DNA of 64,000 nt from NCBI GenBank assembly GCA_022315425.1, contig JAIUPT010000038.1, positions 1,302,001-1,366,000 of the forward strand. The letters are read 5' to 3'. Under the pieces are notes generated by a model. It did no database searches. It was not told the origin of the DNA and saw nothing but the letters and a program-made list of their open reading frames with translations. The stretch comes from Pseudevernia furfuracea. Lineage: Eukaryota; Ascomycota; Lecanoromycetes; Lecanorales; Parmeliaceae. Positions 1 through 10,501 of this stretch are shown here, in pieces (position 1 is the stretch's first letter; each line of letters begins with the position of its first letter). The position numbers were made by a program, and so were the translations under genes.

Positions 1-380
1 GCCTTCGCCAGGCATCGAACACCTCGAGCTGTACTGCTGACAGAGGAAGTTCTACATCGTCTCTGTGGAGGTCAGACACCGCCAACGACACAGCCTCGAG
101 CATTTGGAAACCTCGCGCCCGTTCAGACCTACATGAAATATGGCTGGCCGGGCAGTTGTTCGAAATCCAAAGCAACGGGAGGAGACTTCCAAGGTGGAAA
201 GCGAGAACCATGCAGTTTGGAGGCTTCCAAAAGGATAATTTTCTCCGGGGTGGTCAATTCGCGTTCTGAGATGGGTCCCTTGAGTTTGTTTGCTTTCGTT
301 ACGGATCCCGTAACAGATCTTTGCCCCTTTTCACTTGATCCTTCACGCGGACAGCCAACAAGCTTAGTCGGGCCTGTCAT
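1..380 (-). CDS. palB: Calpain-like cysteine protease PalB/Rim13, N-terminal part (cut by the window edge)
   Basis: Partial gene on the minus strand; its body lies left of base 1. Visible exons are about 380..133 and 62..1, separated by a 70-bp GT..AG intron at 63-132. The translation contains RELTTPEKIILLEASKLHG, then FPPW, and after the splice ELPLSAVQLEVFDAWRR. This is the conserved block just before the calpain catalytic domain of the PalB/Rim13 family, which processes PacC/Rim101 in alkaline-pH signalling. The splice (phase 2) is required to join PYF to IDDVELPLS and removes the apparent stop after PYFM. The catalytic triad is outside the window. The exact start is unclear: an ATG at 380 is in frame, but PalB proteins usually carry an N-terminal MIT domain, so another exon upstream (381 to about 600) is likely. 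Family assignment is from motif recognition. Confidence 0.72.
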
Positions 381-948
381 GATGAGATTGAGAGATCACC
401 GCACTCTCGGACAGATTGGTTGATCTGTGGATATGCCGGTCTACAAACAGCATCTAGTCGCTTCTCGCATTTGCGGACTGCCGCTGTAGCTATATCAAAT
501 GATTGGACTATTCTCAGCGACCAGCAGTTGGAGCACCCAGACCTATGCAGCTTGAGAATAGAAAGTTTAAGGTTGGGTGTGCACATGGAGACATGGAAGT
601 ATCGGTAAAGAAAATCGAACTAGTGGAAATATGGAATTACCTAGCCAATCGGTCCTCTAGGTAAGTAAAGACGCTACTCTACGCCCCTCTCATCAACCTC
701 GGCTGAGCATTGTTCGCTAGTGACCGTGGGGAAGTGTCTTGTTCTCCTCCGTGCTCCTCCACGACGTAATGACGGCCGGCTACAGAAACTTGAACAAATT
801 TGGGCTCCCGCACGAGCTCTTATCACCATCAGAGTAGCTTTGTTGCATTGGTGACAGGTCTCACCAGTCGAGACTTGTGAGTAGTCGCACACACGTCGCG
901 CAGTAGATCTCCGATGACCTGCACTCTCTATAATCCCTCTCTATTGTG
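381..948. other. Gap between palB and the ANT1-like gene
   Basis: Shared divergent upstream region. On the minus strand 400-590 has a helix-like open stretch that may be a first exon of palB, but no clear splice pair was found. I see no RNA gene and no repeat here. Confidence 0.4.
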
Positions 949-2165
949 ATGCCTGGCAAAGGTGGTCAGGCGGCACTGCCACCATGGGGTAATGCATTGG
1001 CAGGCGCCACTGGAGCTGTCTTAGCCAACGCAATTGTCTACCCACTTGACATGTACGCTAAGCTTTCCGCTCTGAAGAAGCCTCGAGGATCTCGTGGATC
1101 TCGTGCTGACAATGCGGACCAGAGTCAAGACTCGCTTACAGGTCCAGGTAAAACGCAAACCAACAGATCTAGCCCCTCTTACAACCGATGATGTGCATTA
1201 CACATCAGCCCTCGATGCTATTCGGAAGATAGTTGATGACGAAGGGGTCCTCGGGCTCTACTCTGGGATCAACGGGTCTCTGATTGGGGTCGCATCCACA
1301 AATTTTGCCTATTTCTACTGGTATTCTGTTGTCCGAACACTCTATATATCCTCTCGAAGCCTCCCCACACCTCCAAATACCGCAACAGAGCTCTCATTGG
1401 GTGCTGTTGCTGGAGCTATCGCTCAGGTATTCACCATACCAGTTTCCGTGGTCACCACGCGTCAGCAAACGCAACCAAAGGGCGATAAAAAAGGCCTAAT
1501 AGACACCGGAAGGGAGGTGGTAAACAGCGAGGATGGTTGGACGGGTCTGTGGAGGGGCCTGAAAGCGAGCTTGGTGCTGGTGGTGAATCCTGCGATTACC
1601 TACGGTGCATACCAGAGGCTGAAAGATTTGTTCTTCCCTGGAAAGACTAGCCTCAGGCCATGGGAGTCATTCTGTGAGCTGAATCTGGCATCTCTATTAT
1701 GGCTGACTGGCTAATGCATATGTAGTCTTGGGCGCCGCGTCGAAAGCGTTGGCAACCATAGCCACACAACCGCTGATCGTCGCCAAAGTAGGCCTCCAGT
1801 CGCGACCACCGCCAGCCAGGGAAGGCAAACGTTTCAATAGCTTTATTGAAGTCATGTCATACATCATTGAACATGAGGGGCTTTTAGCGTTATTCAAAGG
1901 CATTGCCCCGCAGATTACCAAGGGAATCCTCGTACAGGGTTTGCTCATGATGACAAAGGAAAGGTTAGTTGGCTTTTGATATACTAGCAAATTGAAATGC
2001 TGATAAAAAGATAGAATGGAGATTTTGTTCATCGTCCTCTTCGCATACCTGCGTAGAATGAAGTCGGAAAGGCTACAGAAGGCAGCTGAAGCCGCTGCAT
2101 CCAAAGCAAAGGAGATCCTGCCTCTCGACCAAGCAAAGCAAGCTATGCCCGCGCTCATCAAGTGA
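949..2165 (+). CDS. ANT1: Peroxisomal adenine nucleotide transporter (mitochondrial carrier family, Ant1/PMP34 type)
   Basis: Four exons, 949-1052, 1123-1673, 1726-1963 and 2015-2165, give 347 aa, the usual size for the family. Introns are 70, 52 and 51 bp with GT..AG ends. Three carrier repeats are visible with signatures PLDIVKTRLQ (residues 32-41, created by splicing out intron 1), PVSVVTTRQQ in repeat 2 and PLIVAKVGLQ in repeat 3; the second and third have lost the acidic residue of the canonical Px[DE]xx[KR], as is usual in peroxisomal carriers. Members of this subfamily exchange cytosolic ATP for AMP across the peroxisomal membrane and supply ATP for fatty-acid activation. No targeting presequence is seen. 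The ATG at 949 directly precedes the first carrier repeat. The peroxisomal rather than mitochondrial assignment rests on the motif pattern. Confidence 0.85.
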
Positions 2166-3388
2166 CAGTTGATGTATTTCGTGGTTGATGCTTTGATGTA
2201 CATGAGAAGTTCATCATGATTTTGATTCGACTTGAAGTGTTCCCTTAGGCTTACATTTTCTGTTTTTGCCTCGTGACCCAATTGCACTGACTCTATGTAT
2301 ATACTACATAAGCGTGAGCCTCCCTTACCACTTGTAAACCAGATTCAGATCATATGCCTTGCACGTATATTAGCGTTGAGAAATTGCCTACCGTATTTTA
2401 AAATCTTTTGCTCTCTCAGCCCTAGCCGCCTTTCGCCTCCATCAATTAAGCGAAAGCAACGAGCACCAACTCTTCAAAACTCCGAGCACACAGTTCTGAG
2501 TACCATCATCAAAAGCTATCACAATGGCCAGTCAGTCAGATCTTTGCTATGCAAATCAGCTCTTCCACTCTGAAGATCAAAAGCTGACATTGTTCCTCCA
2601 AAGAGTCTAAGAACAGTTCGCAACACAATCAGAGCAAGAAAGCCCACAAGAACGGGTAAACACCCTGTGCCGTCTGGAAAGTGTTCTTGGAACGGTATGA
2701 AATGAGACTGACATCGGCACTTTCAACAGGATCAAGAAGCCAAAAACCCACCGCTACCCCTCCCTGAATGGCACCGATCCCAAGTTTCGACGAAACCATA
2801 GGCATGCCCTGCACGGGACTATGAGGGCTTTGGTATTATCTGTGGAACCACGGAAAATAGAATACGAAGCTAATCTATTGAGTAGAAAGAGGTCAAGGAG
2901 GGAAAGAGAGAAGCGGCATGAGCATGAGGAAGCGGAGAAATATTTCGTGGCGGAGCTAGGACAATGATATCGCTGGAGGTCTTGATGACATGGTTGAAGT
3001 CTACTTGCACGTCGACGGTTTCATGAAGGTGCATGCGTGAATTTTGAGTCCGGTATCCAAGCACAGATCCTCCCACTGTGGATGTGGCTCTATTAAAAAA
3101 GCAACCGGAAACAAGCCCCTTCTCCCTCCCAAATAGGTTGTTCACCAAGGCATATACGTGTGTACGGCTCCGACTGCTTCCCCATCAGCGGTAGCTGAAG
3201 GATTGTCATCTTTTGACATGCCGATATCAAGACTCCCTTTCATTACCAATCACCCTCCTTTATATTTCCTGTGGAGCGAGGGTGCATGGAGAAAGGGAAA
3301 AAATTACGTTGGTCCTGACTGTGCGCCTGATCTCACCGCTGTCTCAGACCCATCACCTTCTACTGATAGCATTGCCTTTTCCAGACGT
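2166..3388. other. Convergent intergenic region between the ANT1-like and WD40 genes
   Basis: Both flanking genes end here, so this is 3' untranslated and spacer sequence. Short open frames on both strands lack splice-compatible extensions or recognisable motifs. No tRNA, repeat or mobile element was seen. Confidence 0.5.
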
Positions 3389-5306
3389 CTATGTCGGTTT
3401 TTCTGCTTTCCAGACCACTAACCTTCGATCAAATCCGCCACTTACAAGCCACTCCTCCTTTCCTCCCTCGACTTGGATAAGCCCACACTATTGAGATTTT
3501 GGAGTCAGAATTCCTTCTTCGAGATATGGGCGCAAGTAATGAGACAGCTCGAATGGGCATATGGCAATTTTCACTCCCACAACATGTCTTACGACTCAGG
3601 CTGTGGTACGAATAGAAGAAGAAACTGCTCTTAGATATACATACCCAAATACTCCTGATCTTACTCCCCACCTCATGTCCACCCTGCAAGGTAGCGACAA
3701 TTTTTCCCGTCTTTGCTTCCAATCCGCGAATGAGCCCATCGTCTCCATTTACAAACACCCCTGCTCCATCAGGGCGCCAAACTACCTGAGGCGTTGAGTA
3801 TGGTGTTTGTGGGGCCATTGTGCTGACATGAACTTGAATTGCTGCTTCTTCTCTGTCCTGGACGGCAAGATTGCTCTGAGTTTGAGCCGCCTGTGTGATA
3901 GGACTAGTAATGTTTGACTGTGGTTCTGTCAAGGGTGGAAGTAACAGCCTCACGATTATGACCTTCATTCGCGGAACAGCAGAGGTAGCCTTCAAAATTT
4001 CTGGGTCAGCATTCCTTCTCTAGATAGAGAGTTTGGGCGCGAAATATGCTACAAGAGTACCAATAATCTCAAGACATGTCTTACGACTAAAAATGCGGTA
4101 GGCATTTGGGGAAAAACGCTCCGAAAGGTAGACTCACCACCGCTAGCAGTGTCTGGTCTTTGGGGCATACTTCGATAGAAGAGGGAGTGAACTACGCAGA
4201 CTTCAGAGTCAGCATTGCTTCTTAAGCCAAGAGCCTGAGTTGTAAAACAGGTCACAGGAGTAAAAGGACCCTTTTGCTCCGACAACATGCCTTATAACTC
4301 AGGGTTTGGTTCCAAACAGGAAGAATCACTCCGAAATGTACGAACCGTGATCCAAGAATTGGAATGGGGGGCTAGGTTCTGGGATCCTAGCAGCTTCAGC
4401 TCGAGCGAATAATAATATAATGATGTCGAGTCTCGGCGGGTGACCAAGAGAATTGGATGATCCGTATCTGGATGATTGATGAAAGTGATTGTTTCTGGGT
4501 TTGTGGGCAGCGTCATTGCAGCCACCGGGTCTCCAATGCTCGAGAAATCGCCACTTGCTCGGTAAAGGAACACTTTATTGTCCCAGCCTGCAGTCACAAC
4601 GATTTCGTTCCAAGCCGCTACTTTCACCACATATTTGGTGTGGTCCCTTCTTTCTTGAAGAACCCTGTCCATCTCATGGTCATAAAGAACAACCTGACCA
4701 GACATGCCAGTGGTAATCGTCTTTAGACCTTGGTCGCCAAGAGAAATGCATGAGAGGATGGGAGAGTCTTGCAAGTAAGGAAGGGATTTGTATATGCTGA
4801 ATGTCGTGTCTGTAGTAATAAGATGAAACATTCTATCCGCCGTGGAGGCAGTAAGGAGTTGGAAAGGCGTCTCGCCGCGGAAGTTCAGGACAGAGACATG
4901 TAATAGATTCGTAGCTGAAGGCAATGTAGAGATTTGATTTGGTTTTGAAGGAGCTGAGGATGTAGCATTAGAAGCGAAGACACCGGTAAACAGAGACATA
5001 CTTCCTACCGGGCAAGGTCCAGGTGTCCCCGTCCTCTGGACCAGTCTTTTCAAAGCGCAAACTAAGATCGAAAATTTTCTTCTCTTCCAGTATTTTCTCG
5101 ATGGTCAAGTCTCCCTTTTCTATGGTACCAGCGTCAGGCGAAAGTCCAGCTTCTGTTATAAACGCTGAAAGCGTCTACCATGTTTTCCATTAGTCAGACG
5201 TTCTTCGTTCTTATGATGGGGACTAAATCGACTGACGGACATCGTTATAGTTGTTGGCTCTGAGAAACCTAGCCACGATAATGGGTGGAGAGTCCGGGGC
5301 TGGCAT
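3389..5306 (-). CDS. LisH and WD40-repeat protein of unknown role
   Basis: Six exons on the minus strand: 5306-5241, 5174-5009, 4953-4346, 4191-4138, 3989-3645, 3487-3389, joining in frame to 445 aa. The N-terminus (about residues 8-35, VARFLRANNYNDTLSAFITE) is a LisH dimerisation motif created by splicing intron 1. WD-repeat blades follow, for example MSGQVVLYDHEMD, TAGWDNKVFLYRA, NGDDGLIRGLEAKTGKIVA and, at the C-terminus, SGGFDRRLVVW. Such proteins serve as scaffolds; no specific partner can be named. Introns 1 and 2 are 66 and 55 bp, but introns 3, 4 and 5 are 154, 148 and 157 bp and are similar to one another in sequence, so they are annotated separately as introner-like elements. All three are phase 0. 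The gene is convergent with the carrier gene and shares its direction with the next gene. Confidence 0.82.
3488..3644 (-). mobile_element. Introner-like element, copy C (intron 5 of the WD40 gene)
   Basis: A 157-bp phase-0 intron starting GTATGTATATC and ending CAATAG. It contains GAGTCGTAAGACATGTTGT and GAAGGAATTCTGACTCC, nearly identical to the matching blocks of copies A and B. The last exon after it encodes the final WD blade. Confidence 0.72.
3990..4137 (-). mobile_element. Introner-like element, copy B (intron 4 of the WD40 gene)
   Basis: A 148-bp phase-0 intron starting GTGAGTCTACC. It contains AGTCGTAAGACATGTCTTG and a 3' branch region GAAGGAATGCTGACCCAGAA, both matching copies A and C. 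The exon between copies A and B is only 54 nt (18 codons), so two related introns sit almost side by side. Confidence 0.72.
4192..4345 (-). mobile_element. Introner-like element, copy A (intron 3 of the WD40 gene)
   Basis: A 154-bp phase-0 intron starting GTTCGTACATTT and ending TGCGTAG, with a branch-site context AATGCTGACTC near the 3' end and an internal block GAGTTATAAGGCATGTTGT. Both ends and the internal blocks match the intron at 34128-34282 in the Asp-type gene, and the internal block matches introns 4 and 5 of the same gene. Ordinary introns in the window are 46-72 bp and share no sequence. Confidence 0.75.
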
Positions 5307-5631
5307 GATGATAGATTACCGAAAAGCCGCTATGTGTAAGGCATTGAGGGTAGTGAATCGGTCAAGAGTGATGCACTACGAGAGATATCAATCTAGAAGG
5401 CTTATGCCCGCCTCCTTCAAGATGGTTTGATTTCGCTTGATTACTAAATTTTGGGGTATATTATTTATCAACGGAACGCCATGCTTTATCTGGCCGCTCG
5501 AAACGATTTTCGCGCTCATGCAACCGACTGACTTGGAAGGCTGGATCTCTTGCAGAAGCATCCATGCTGTCCAACTTTGAGCAAAGTTTCTGCGAGAATG
5601 ATGCCTTATAATGTTCCAAGCGTACTGCAGC
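5307..5631. other. Gap between the WD40 and NCBP3-like genes
   Basis: About 325 bp between two genes that both run on the minus strand. It must hold the promoter of the WD40 gene and the 3' end of the upstream gene. No distinct element was recognised. Confidence 0.5.
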
Positions 5632-7143
5632 TTAGTAGAACATGTCCTCTGCTCGATTCCTTCTCCCCCCTCTTCCCTCAACCTTCTCCGCAAACAGCTC
5701 TTTTCCCACATTACCTGCAGCCTTTTCTGGGAAAAGCTCTTTGATCGTCCCAACCGCATTTTTGGCCGCCCCACCGCGGATTGTGAAACCCTGGTCTTGA
5801 TCCCTTGATGCACCTCGGATATTCAGACCAATGCCAACATCTTCGCCGTCAAGTTGAGATTGGAAACCCGAAGATCTAGGCCCATTGATGGGACTCTTGC
5901 GAGAGCTAGCTTCATCCGTGAAAGGCACCGACATTCCATTCGCAAAGAGGTATGCTGTTTCATCCGCGGCGTCGAAGGCATCAGAGCGGCTATGCTTACT
6001 TGGACTGACCTTATGCGGAAAGAGCTCTTTTTTCACTTCTGCAGCACGCATTCTATTGCTGAAAAGAGTTTTGCCGTTGGGTACTGCCTCGCCATCCAAC
6101 GCCGACTTCGTTGAGTAGAGCCCCTTGGTGACGTCCGCAGTCAGCATTTTACTACTGAAGAGGTCCTTATCATTACGATCAGGAGCCCTGTCAGACCTGG
6201 GTTTCGATGGAAACAGCTCTTTGCCTTTATTTTCGTGAGGGAACGGGTGAGGGTCACGGGAGCGGTAGGTCGGAGGTGGTGTGCGACTGTTGCGCCTGTT
6301 TGGTGATGCACTGCGGTCTCGAGAGGTATGAGCGCCGCTCCTCTCGTCTCTAGCCGGTCGATAAGAGTCGCCATGAAGCCGAGCTTTTCTTTTCCCCTCA
6401 ATGCCTCGTTCATTCGCAGATGACGATATCCAGCCATGCCGGCTAGAAGGCCCCCCCCCATCATCATACATTGACGCATCAAATCCTTCTTCTTTGTCTC
6501 TCCGCCTTCTTCGCCGATGCTCATCGTCCGAATATCCTTTCCCCTGATATTCGCCATTTCCTTGGAAGCTTCCTCCTCGACGGCGCTGTTCCCTGGGATC
6601 ATGTTCGGGATGCATCATGTAGAATCTGCTAGCTTCGTACGCTCGCGGACGTTTTTGGTCCGTAATCGCTGCTATTCGCACGTACAGAGAAGATCCGGGG
6701 TGAGTGGACAGGGTTTTTGCAGCTCGTAGTTGTGAAAGGGGCGGGAAGTCGTTGTCGTTGGACGGAAGTGTGAGATGCTGAAGTGCTGCCACGGCGGTCT
6801 GTTCCGCTTCAAAGACAAGATTCGCCGATAAGTCATCGATCCATTCAACGCGAGGTGCGGCTGCAGTTGGGTAATGTTCCGCAGAAAAGGCTTTAATGTC
6901 AGACGTGGTCAAGTCTGCAAGGCCACGAATGTGAACTTTGTGGGGTGCTAGCTCAGAGTCTGAGATTTGACTTGAAGGGACCGCATGTTCTGAGGTTGTA
7001 TTTGTGGGGGCTAAAGGCTCGTTGAAATCGTCCATGGATCCTAGTTCGATGTCGAGGTCCATACTGTCAAGCTCCATTTCTGCTGTGTTCTGGTCCACGT
7101 TGAAATCTCGCTCCAATGCTGAGCTGGGATATGAAACCTCCAT
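5632..7143 (-). CDS. Nuclear cap-binding protein subunit 3 (NCBP3/ELG)-like mRNA-binding protein
   Basis: Intronless 503-aa frame. The ATG at 7143 is chosen because the three codons before it hold only a TTG. After an acidic N-terminus, residues 67 to about 170 contain KVHIRGLADLTTSDIKAFSA and VEWIDDLSANLVFE, matching the RRM-like domain of the NCBP3 family, and later SRFYMMHPEHDPREQRRR. NCBP3 binds mRNA and capped transcripts together with export and exon-junction factors in animals; fungal members are little studied. The C-terminal half is low-complexity, Arg/Ser/Asp-rich, and carries a recurring K-[ED]-L-[FY]-[PSA]-x-K motif (KELFPSK, KDLFSSK, KGLYSTK, KELFPHK, KELFPEK, KELFAEK, plus a variant KTLFSNR). 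The protein is likely nuclear; the motif's role is unknown. Confidence 0.75.
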   Translation of the reverse strand: MEVSYPSSALERDFNVDQNTAEMELDSMDLDIELGSMDDFNEPLAPTNTTSEHAVPSSQISDSELAPHKVHIRGLADLTTSDIKAFSAEHYPTAAAPRVEWIDDLSANLVFEAEQTAVAALQHLTLPSNDNDFPPLSQLRAAKTLSTHPGSSLYVRIAAITDQKRPRAYEASRFYMMHPEHDPREQRRRGGSFQGNGEYQGKGYSDDEHRRRRRRDKEEGFDASMYDDGGGPSSRHGWISSSANERGIEGKRKARLHGDSYRPARDERSGAHTSRDRSASPNRRNSRTPPPTYRSRDPHPFPHENKGKELFPSKPRSDRAPDRNDKDLFSSKMLTADVTKGLYSTKSALDGEAVPNGKTLFSNRMRAAEVKKELFPHKVSPSKHSRSDAFDAADETAYLFANGMSVPFTDEASSRKSPINGPRSSGFQSQLDGEDVGIGLNIRGASRDQDQGFTIRGGAAKNAVGTIKELFPEKAAGNVGKELFAEKVEGRGGRRNRAEDMFY

Positions 7144-8251
7144 GTCGAGCAAATGAGGTGGAAGAATTGACAGGAGTTGTGAATGGTCAATGAGGTAGAT
7201 TAGTTAGACTGTTGAAAGTAGGAAACCTTGAGGCACTGCGTTCGAGGAACTGGAAACCATTGCGAGTGTCAACTGAGGTGAGAGAATTGGGAGATCTATA
7301 AGCTAGATACCTTTAGGTACTCGTACTGATTAAGGTAGAGCATAAGACCTTAGGTGCTTAGCTCTCATTAGCCACGTGTAAAAGTTTTTCCGGTCCCGCA
7401 TCGTGCCACAACCACCTGTGTTGACTCTTTCTTTAGAAATTGACAAACCCGCCTTGACGCCCCCTTGAAGTCCTCTTGAAGTCCTCCCGAACCTGAAAAT
7501 TCGCCTAGATCTGTCCCAAATGTTCACGAAGTGTGCTAGACTCTCTTACTTGCCCTGTCGTGATCTCACAACATACAATGGAACGAGGAAACAAGGCAGC
7601 CTCAGAGCGATCTGGCGCCCTTTTCTTTCTATGCAATGCCGACCTAGAAATTGATATTTCCATAATCTATGGAGAAATGTGCGAAATGTATCGAAGAGCT
7701 TTCAGACCATTCAAAAGGTCGAAAAAGCTTCAATGTGACGTTCATTCTGCCATCACAAAACTCTGTAGCCCTCGTCTCTTATTCATGAAGCTGCGCGGGC
7801 TGCTCAATGGGAACAGTGCAGCGTGAACAATAACTCGCGGAACATAATAAGAAGAAAAATCCTTTTCGATACTATTGACCAGAAAATGCCGCTGGGTTGC
7901 CGCTTAAAGTATCAGATCAATTTGTCTAAGTAATCAACTTTCGTCGACACCGTTGCCCTTTTTTTTCCAGGTTCCTCTTCATTCGCCTTTGCTGCGCGTT
8001 GACCGCCAGTGTTTACCACTTCAAGTTTCGCATTTCCTCGGTCCCATTGCTCCGTACCAGAAACCACTACATTTTGTCGAGGTTGCGCGTTGACCGCGAT
8101 CCTTGCTACTCCAAGCTTGTTACCATCTACCTTCGTTGAGGAAAGTCTAGTCTCCAAATTCATCAGCAACCTGCAACGCTGGCCGTTACATCTTGCTCTC
8201 AACACTTCCATTAAATTGCAATTCAAGCGACGCTGCAGTCAGAACGCAACC
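7144..8251. other. Divergent intergenic region upstream of the NCBP3-like and Myb/SANT genes
   Basis: About 1.1 kb serving as upstream sequence for genes on both strands. It contains a run of AGGTAC-type sequence near 7310-7325 and scattered short open frames without family resemblance. No RNA gene or repeat was recognised. Confidence 0.5.
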
Positions 8252-9914
8252 ATGAAGCCAACCGCAATATTCGAGGGAATGATCGCCGACATGCGCAAGC
8301 AAGGCCAAACCATCGACTATGAGCTGGCGGAGCGCAATACGCAAGCTGTAATTCGTGAACAGTCCGTCGAAGAAGAGCAAGCATCCAGACTCGTTGATGG
8401 CTTCCAGCCGGTATGTGGAATATCCTCAGCTCTCGCGACCTTTCTTCGGCGCTAAAAAAAAGCAGAATATTGAAGACATATTTTTTGTCGGATGGCCAAC
8501 GACGGAAGAGGAGTGCCCTTATGCTGGCTTGGGAACGAAATGTGAACCTGTCTGTGTTTGCTGCGACATGAAACACGTCTGCATGCATTGTGCACTACAA
8601 CCACGCTCCGCGGAAGTACGCATCGACCCTCCTTGTCCACTCAGAATTCCAGGTTGCCAGTGTTCCACCGGTGCAGGGCCATCCGTATTCGACTATTATT
8701 GCAATACTGGCGACCCATTCATGGGCGCCTATGTGCAGGGTGGACGGAAGGAAAACCTTCTTCAAGAAGAGATCGAGAATGAAGAATACTTCGAGGAGAC
8801 CAGGGAGGAAGATGTTGTCGAGGAGGAGACTGACGATGATGAATGTCTCGAGGACGGCGGAAACGAGGATTTTTTCGAAGATAGAGAAACCTTCAACGAC
8901 GAGACAGGAGGCGACGATATTGATGAGAACAAAACCCCTCCCTTATTCTCCCCTGTATCCCTCTGGCCGCTTCCGCTTCCTGCTAAGGTCTGGAAGGGGC
9001 CTGTAATTGGATGGGAGCAGGACCTGCCACCACCTTCGCAGCCCCAAGTCGATTACAATGGCTACTCGGACTTTTTGAGTGAGCCTTCAACGATGGACCC
9101 CCAAAACTCCGTAGCTGCTGGTCAACACGCACGCGCCGGAAGAGCCGAATCTTCTATGGGTGTTTTACAGCTTCCGATCGCCTACAATGGGTACTCTCCC
9201 TTCTTACCTGGATCTCCAGGACTCACCAACCAAGTATCCGAGGCTGCAAGCCAAAACGCACCCATAGGAAAATCTCCATCTTCTGGGAAGCCAGGAGGAG
9301 TAGAATCACGGCCTCAAGCGGGTCACCAAGAAGGGGCCGGTCACAAACGCGCAGCCGTGGGTAAAGGCCGTTCATCTCAACAGCCCGCTACTAAGAAGGA
9401 TTCGCGGGGCTGGGAAGCGCATGAAAAAAAGCTTGTGGAGACCTTGATGTTAGAAGTCATCTCGGAGGGCACACACGCTCGAACAGAGGAGAGGTGGAAG
9501 GTCATCTCCAGGCGATTGAGTGGTCGCTATTCTATTGACCGGACATGGACCGCTGTGAAGAAGTGAGCCTTTCCAACCTCAAAAGAATGGTTTTTTATTG
9601 CTAACTTTTCATCTTTCTTCTCCAGCTTCTGGAATCGTCACGGACGGAGTGAGACCAACATCGACGAACGAAGGGTCAAGAAACCTGACCGAATGGTCAC
9701 GGGTTAGTATGAATTCTATACAGATGATATCGTGGAGGCGCTGACACTATTCTTAGGCGTGCAAGACCCTGAGAGCAGGAGACAGGCCAGGCACTTGAAG
9801 CGCAAAGATGGAGAGAGTGACAATGGCAACGACCTGGTGGACCTGAATGATGATGATGATGATGATGATGATGACTCCGATTCAGCATCGCCATCAAAGC
9901 GTCAGAGACTGTAA
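8252..9914 (+). CDS. Protein with a Cys-rich segment and a C-terminal Myb/SANT-like domain
   Basis: Four exons, 8252-8410, 8466-9562, 9626-9702 and 9757-9914, encode 496 aa; introns are 55, 63 and 54 bp. Residues 68-105 are Cys-rich (CPYAGLGTKCEPVCVCC followed by CMHC), which could bind zinc. A Glu/Asp-rich stretch of about 60 residues follows, then two similar short segments (DYNGYSDFL and AYNGYSPFL). The C-terminal domain (about 366-427) has the spaced Trp pattern of a Myb/SANT helix-turn-helix: RGWEAHEKKLVETLM, ERWKVISRRLSG, WTAVKNFWNRHGR. The last motif exists only after splicing intron 2, which supports the model. The protein ends in an aspartate run encoded by a GAT microsatellite and a basic KRQRL tail. 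It is probably a nuclear DNA-binding protein; targets are unknown. Confidence 0.78.
9849..9877 (+). repeat. Coding GAT microsatellite (poly-Asp)
   Basis: A run of about nine GAT-type codons inside the last exon of the Myb/SANT gene, encoding polyaspartate. Tract length is likely to vary between strains. Confidence 0.85.
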
Positions 9915-10501
9915 AGAGCAAGAGGTTGGTGAGAGTTTTCCGTTTGGAAAGTAGGCGGAGAGGATGAGGTTGTTGAAAACTCCAAGGAAAAACCCCACTC
10001 ATGCAGCGTTCACAGTAGACAGCGAGAAAGTAAGCGAGGGAGTTACAACAATGCGGCTTAGCGCCGGCAATCAAAGCTACAGTAAGATAAGGTAAGGTAC
10101 CTTACAGTAGAGAGTAGCGAGGCTAGCCACGTACTAAACTTCAGATCCCTTTGCATCTGGCAGAGGAGTCGAGGACTACACAGCAATTCGACGGAAACTT
10201 TTACTTCGCTCATGATCACACAAAATATCAAATGCTGCAACTGATTGTCAACTTGGAAGGATTCCAAAAAATCAAAAAAATCAAAAAAAAATCTCATCCA
10301 TCCTTGTGTTGTCGGAAACGCGTCCTATGGAGTTCTCTCTAACGATAACGATAATTGTACATTCCGCCACTCAACATTTTTCAAACTTTGATTGTGTACA
10401 TTCATCTTTTCAATACAATACACTGGCAATTCCCGTTGCACTTTATCTTACAGTATCCACTTCCCCCATGTGCCAAGGCACTGACTCAAAGCAAGACGTT
10501 G
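9915..10501. other. Intergenic spacer with a perfect 14-bp palindrome
   Basis: About 590 bp without a supported gene. It contains the palindrome GTAAGGTACCTTAC at 10092-10105 and A-rich slippage tracts near 10267-10290. It probably holds the 3' end of the Myb/SANT gene and the promoter of the small downstream candidate. Confidence 0.5.
10092..10105. promoter_or_regulatory. Palindrome GTAAGGTACCTTAC
   Basis: A perfect 14-bp inverted repeat. Related AGGTAC-containing clusters occur in other intergenic gaps of this window (near 7310 and 30660-30690). Whether it is a protein-binding site is inference only. Confidence 0.3.

Noticed and set aside
5388..5813. 141-codon minus-strand frame overlapping the 3' end of the NCBP3-like gene
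   Set aside because: It is a shadow of the real gene in another frame and has an unlikely composition.
9697..10074. Minus-strand His-rich frame
   Set aside because: It is antisense to the poly-Asp codons of the Myb/SANT gene.
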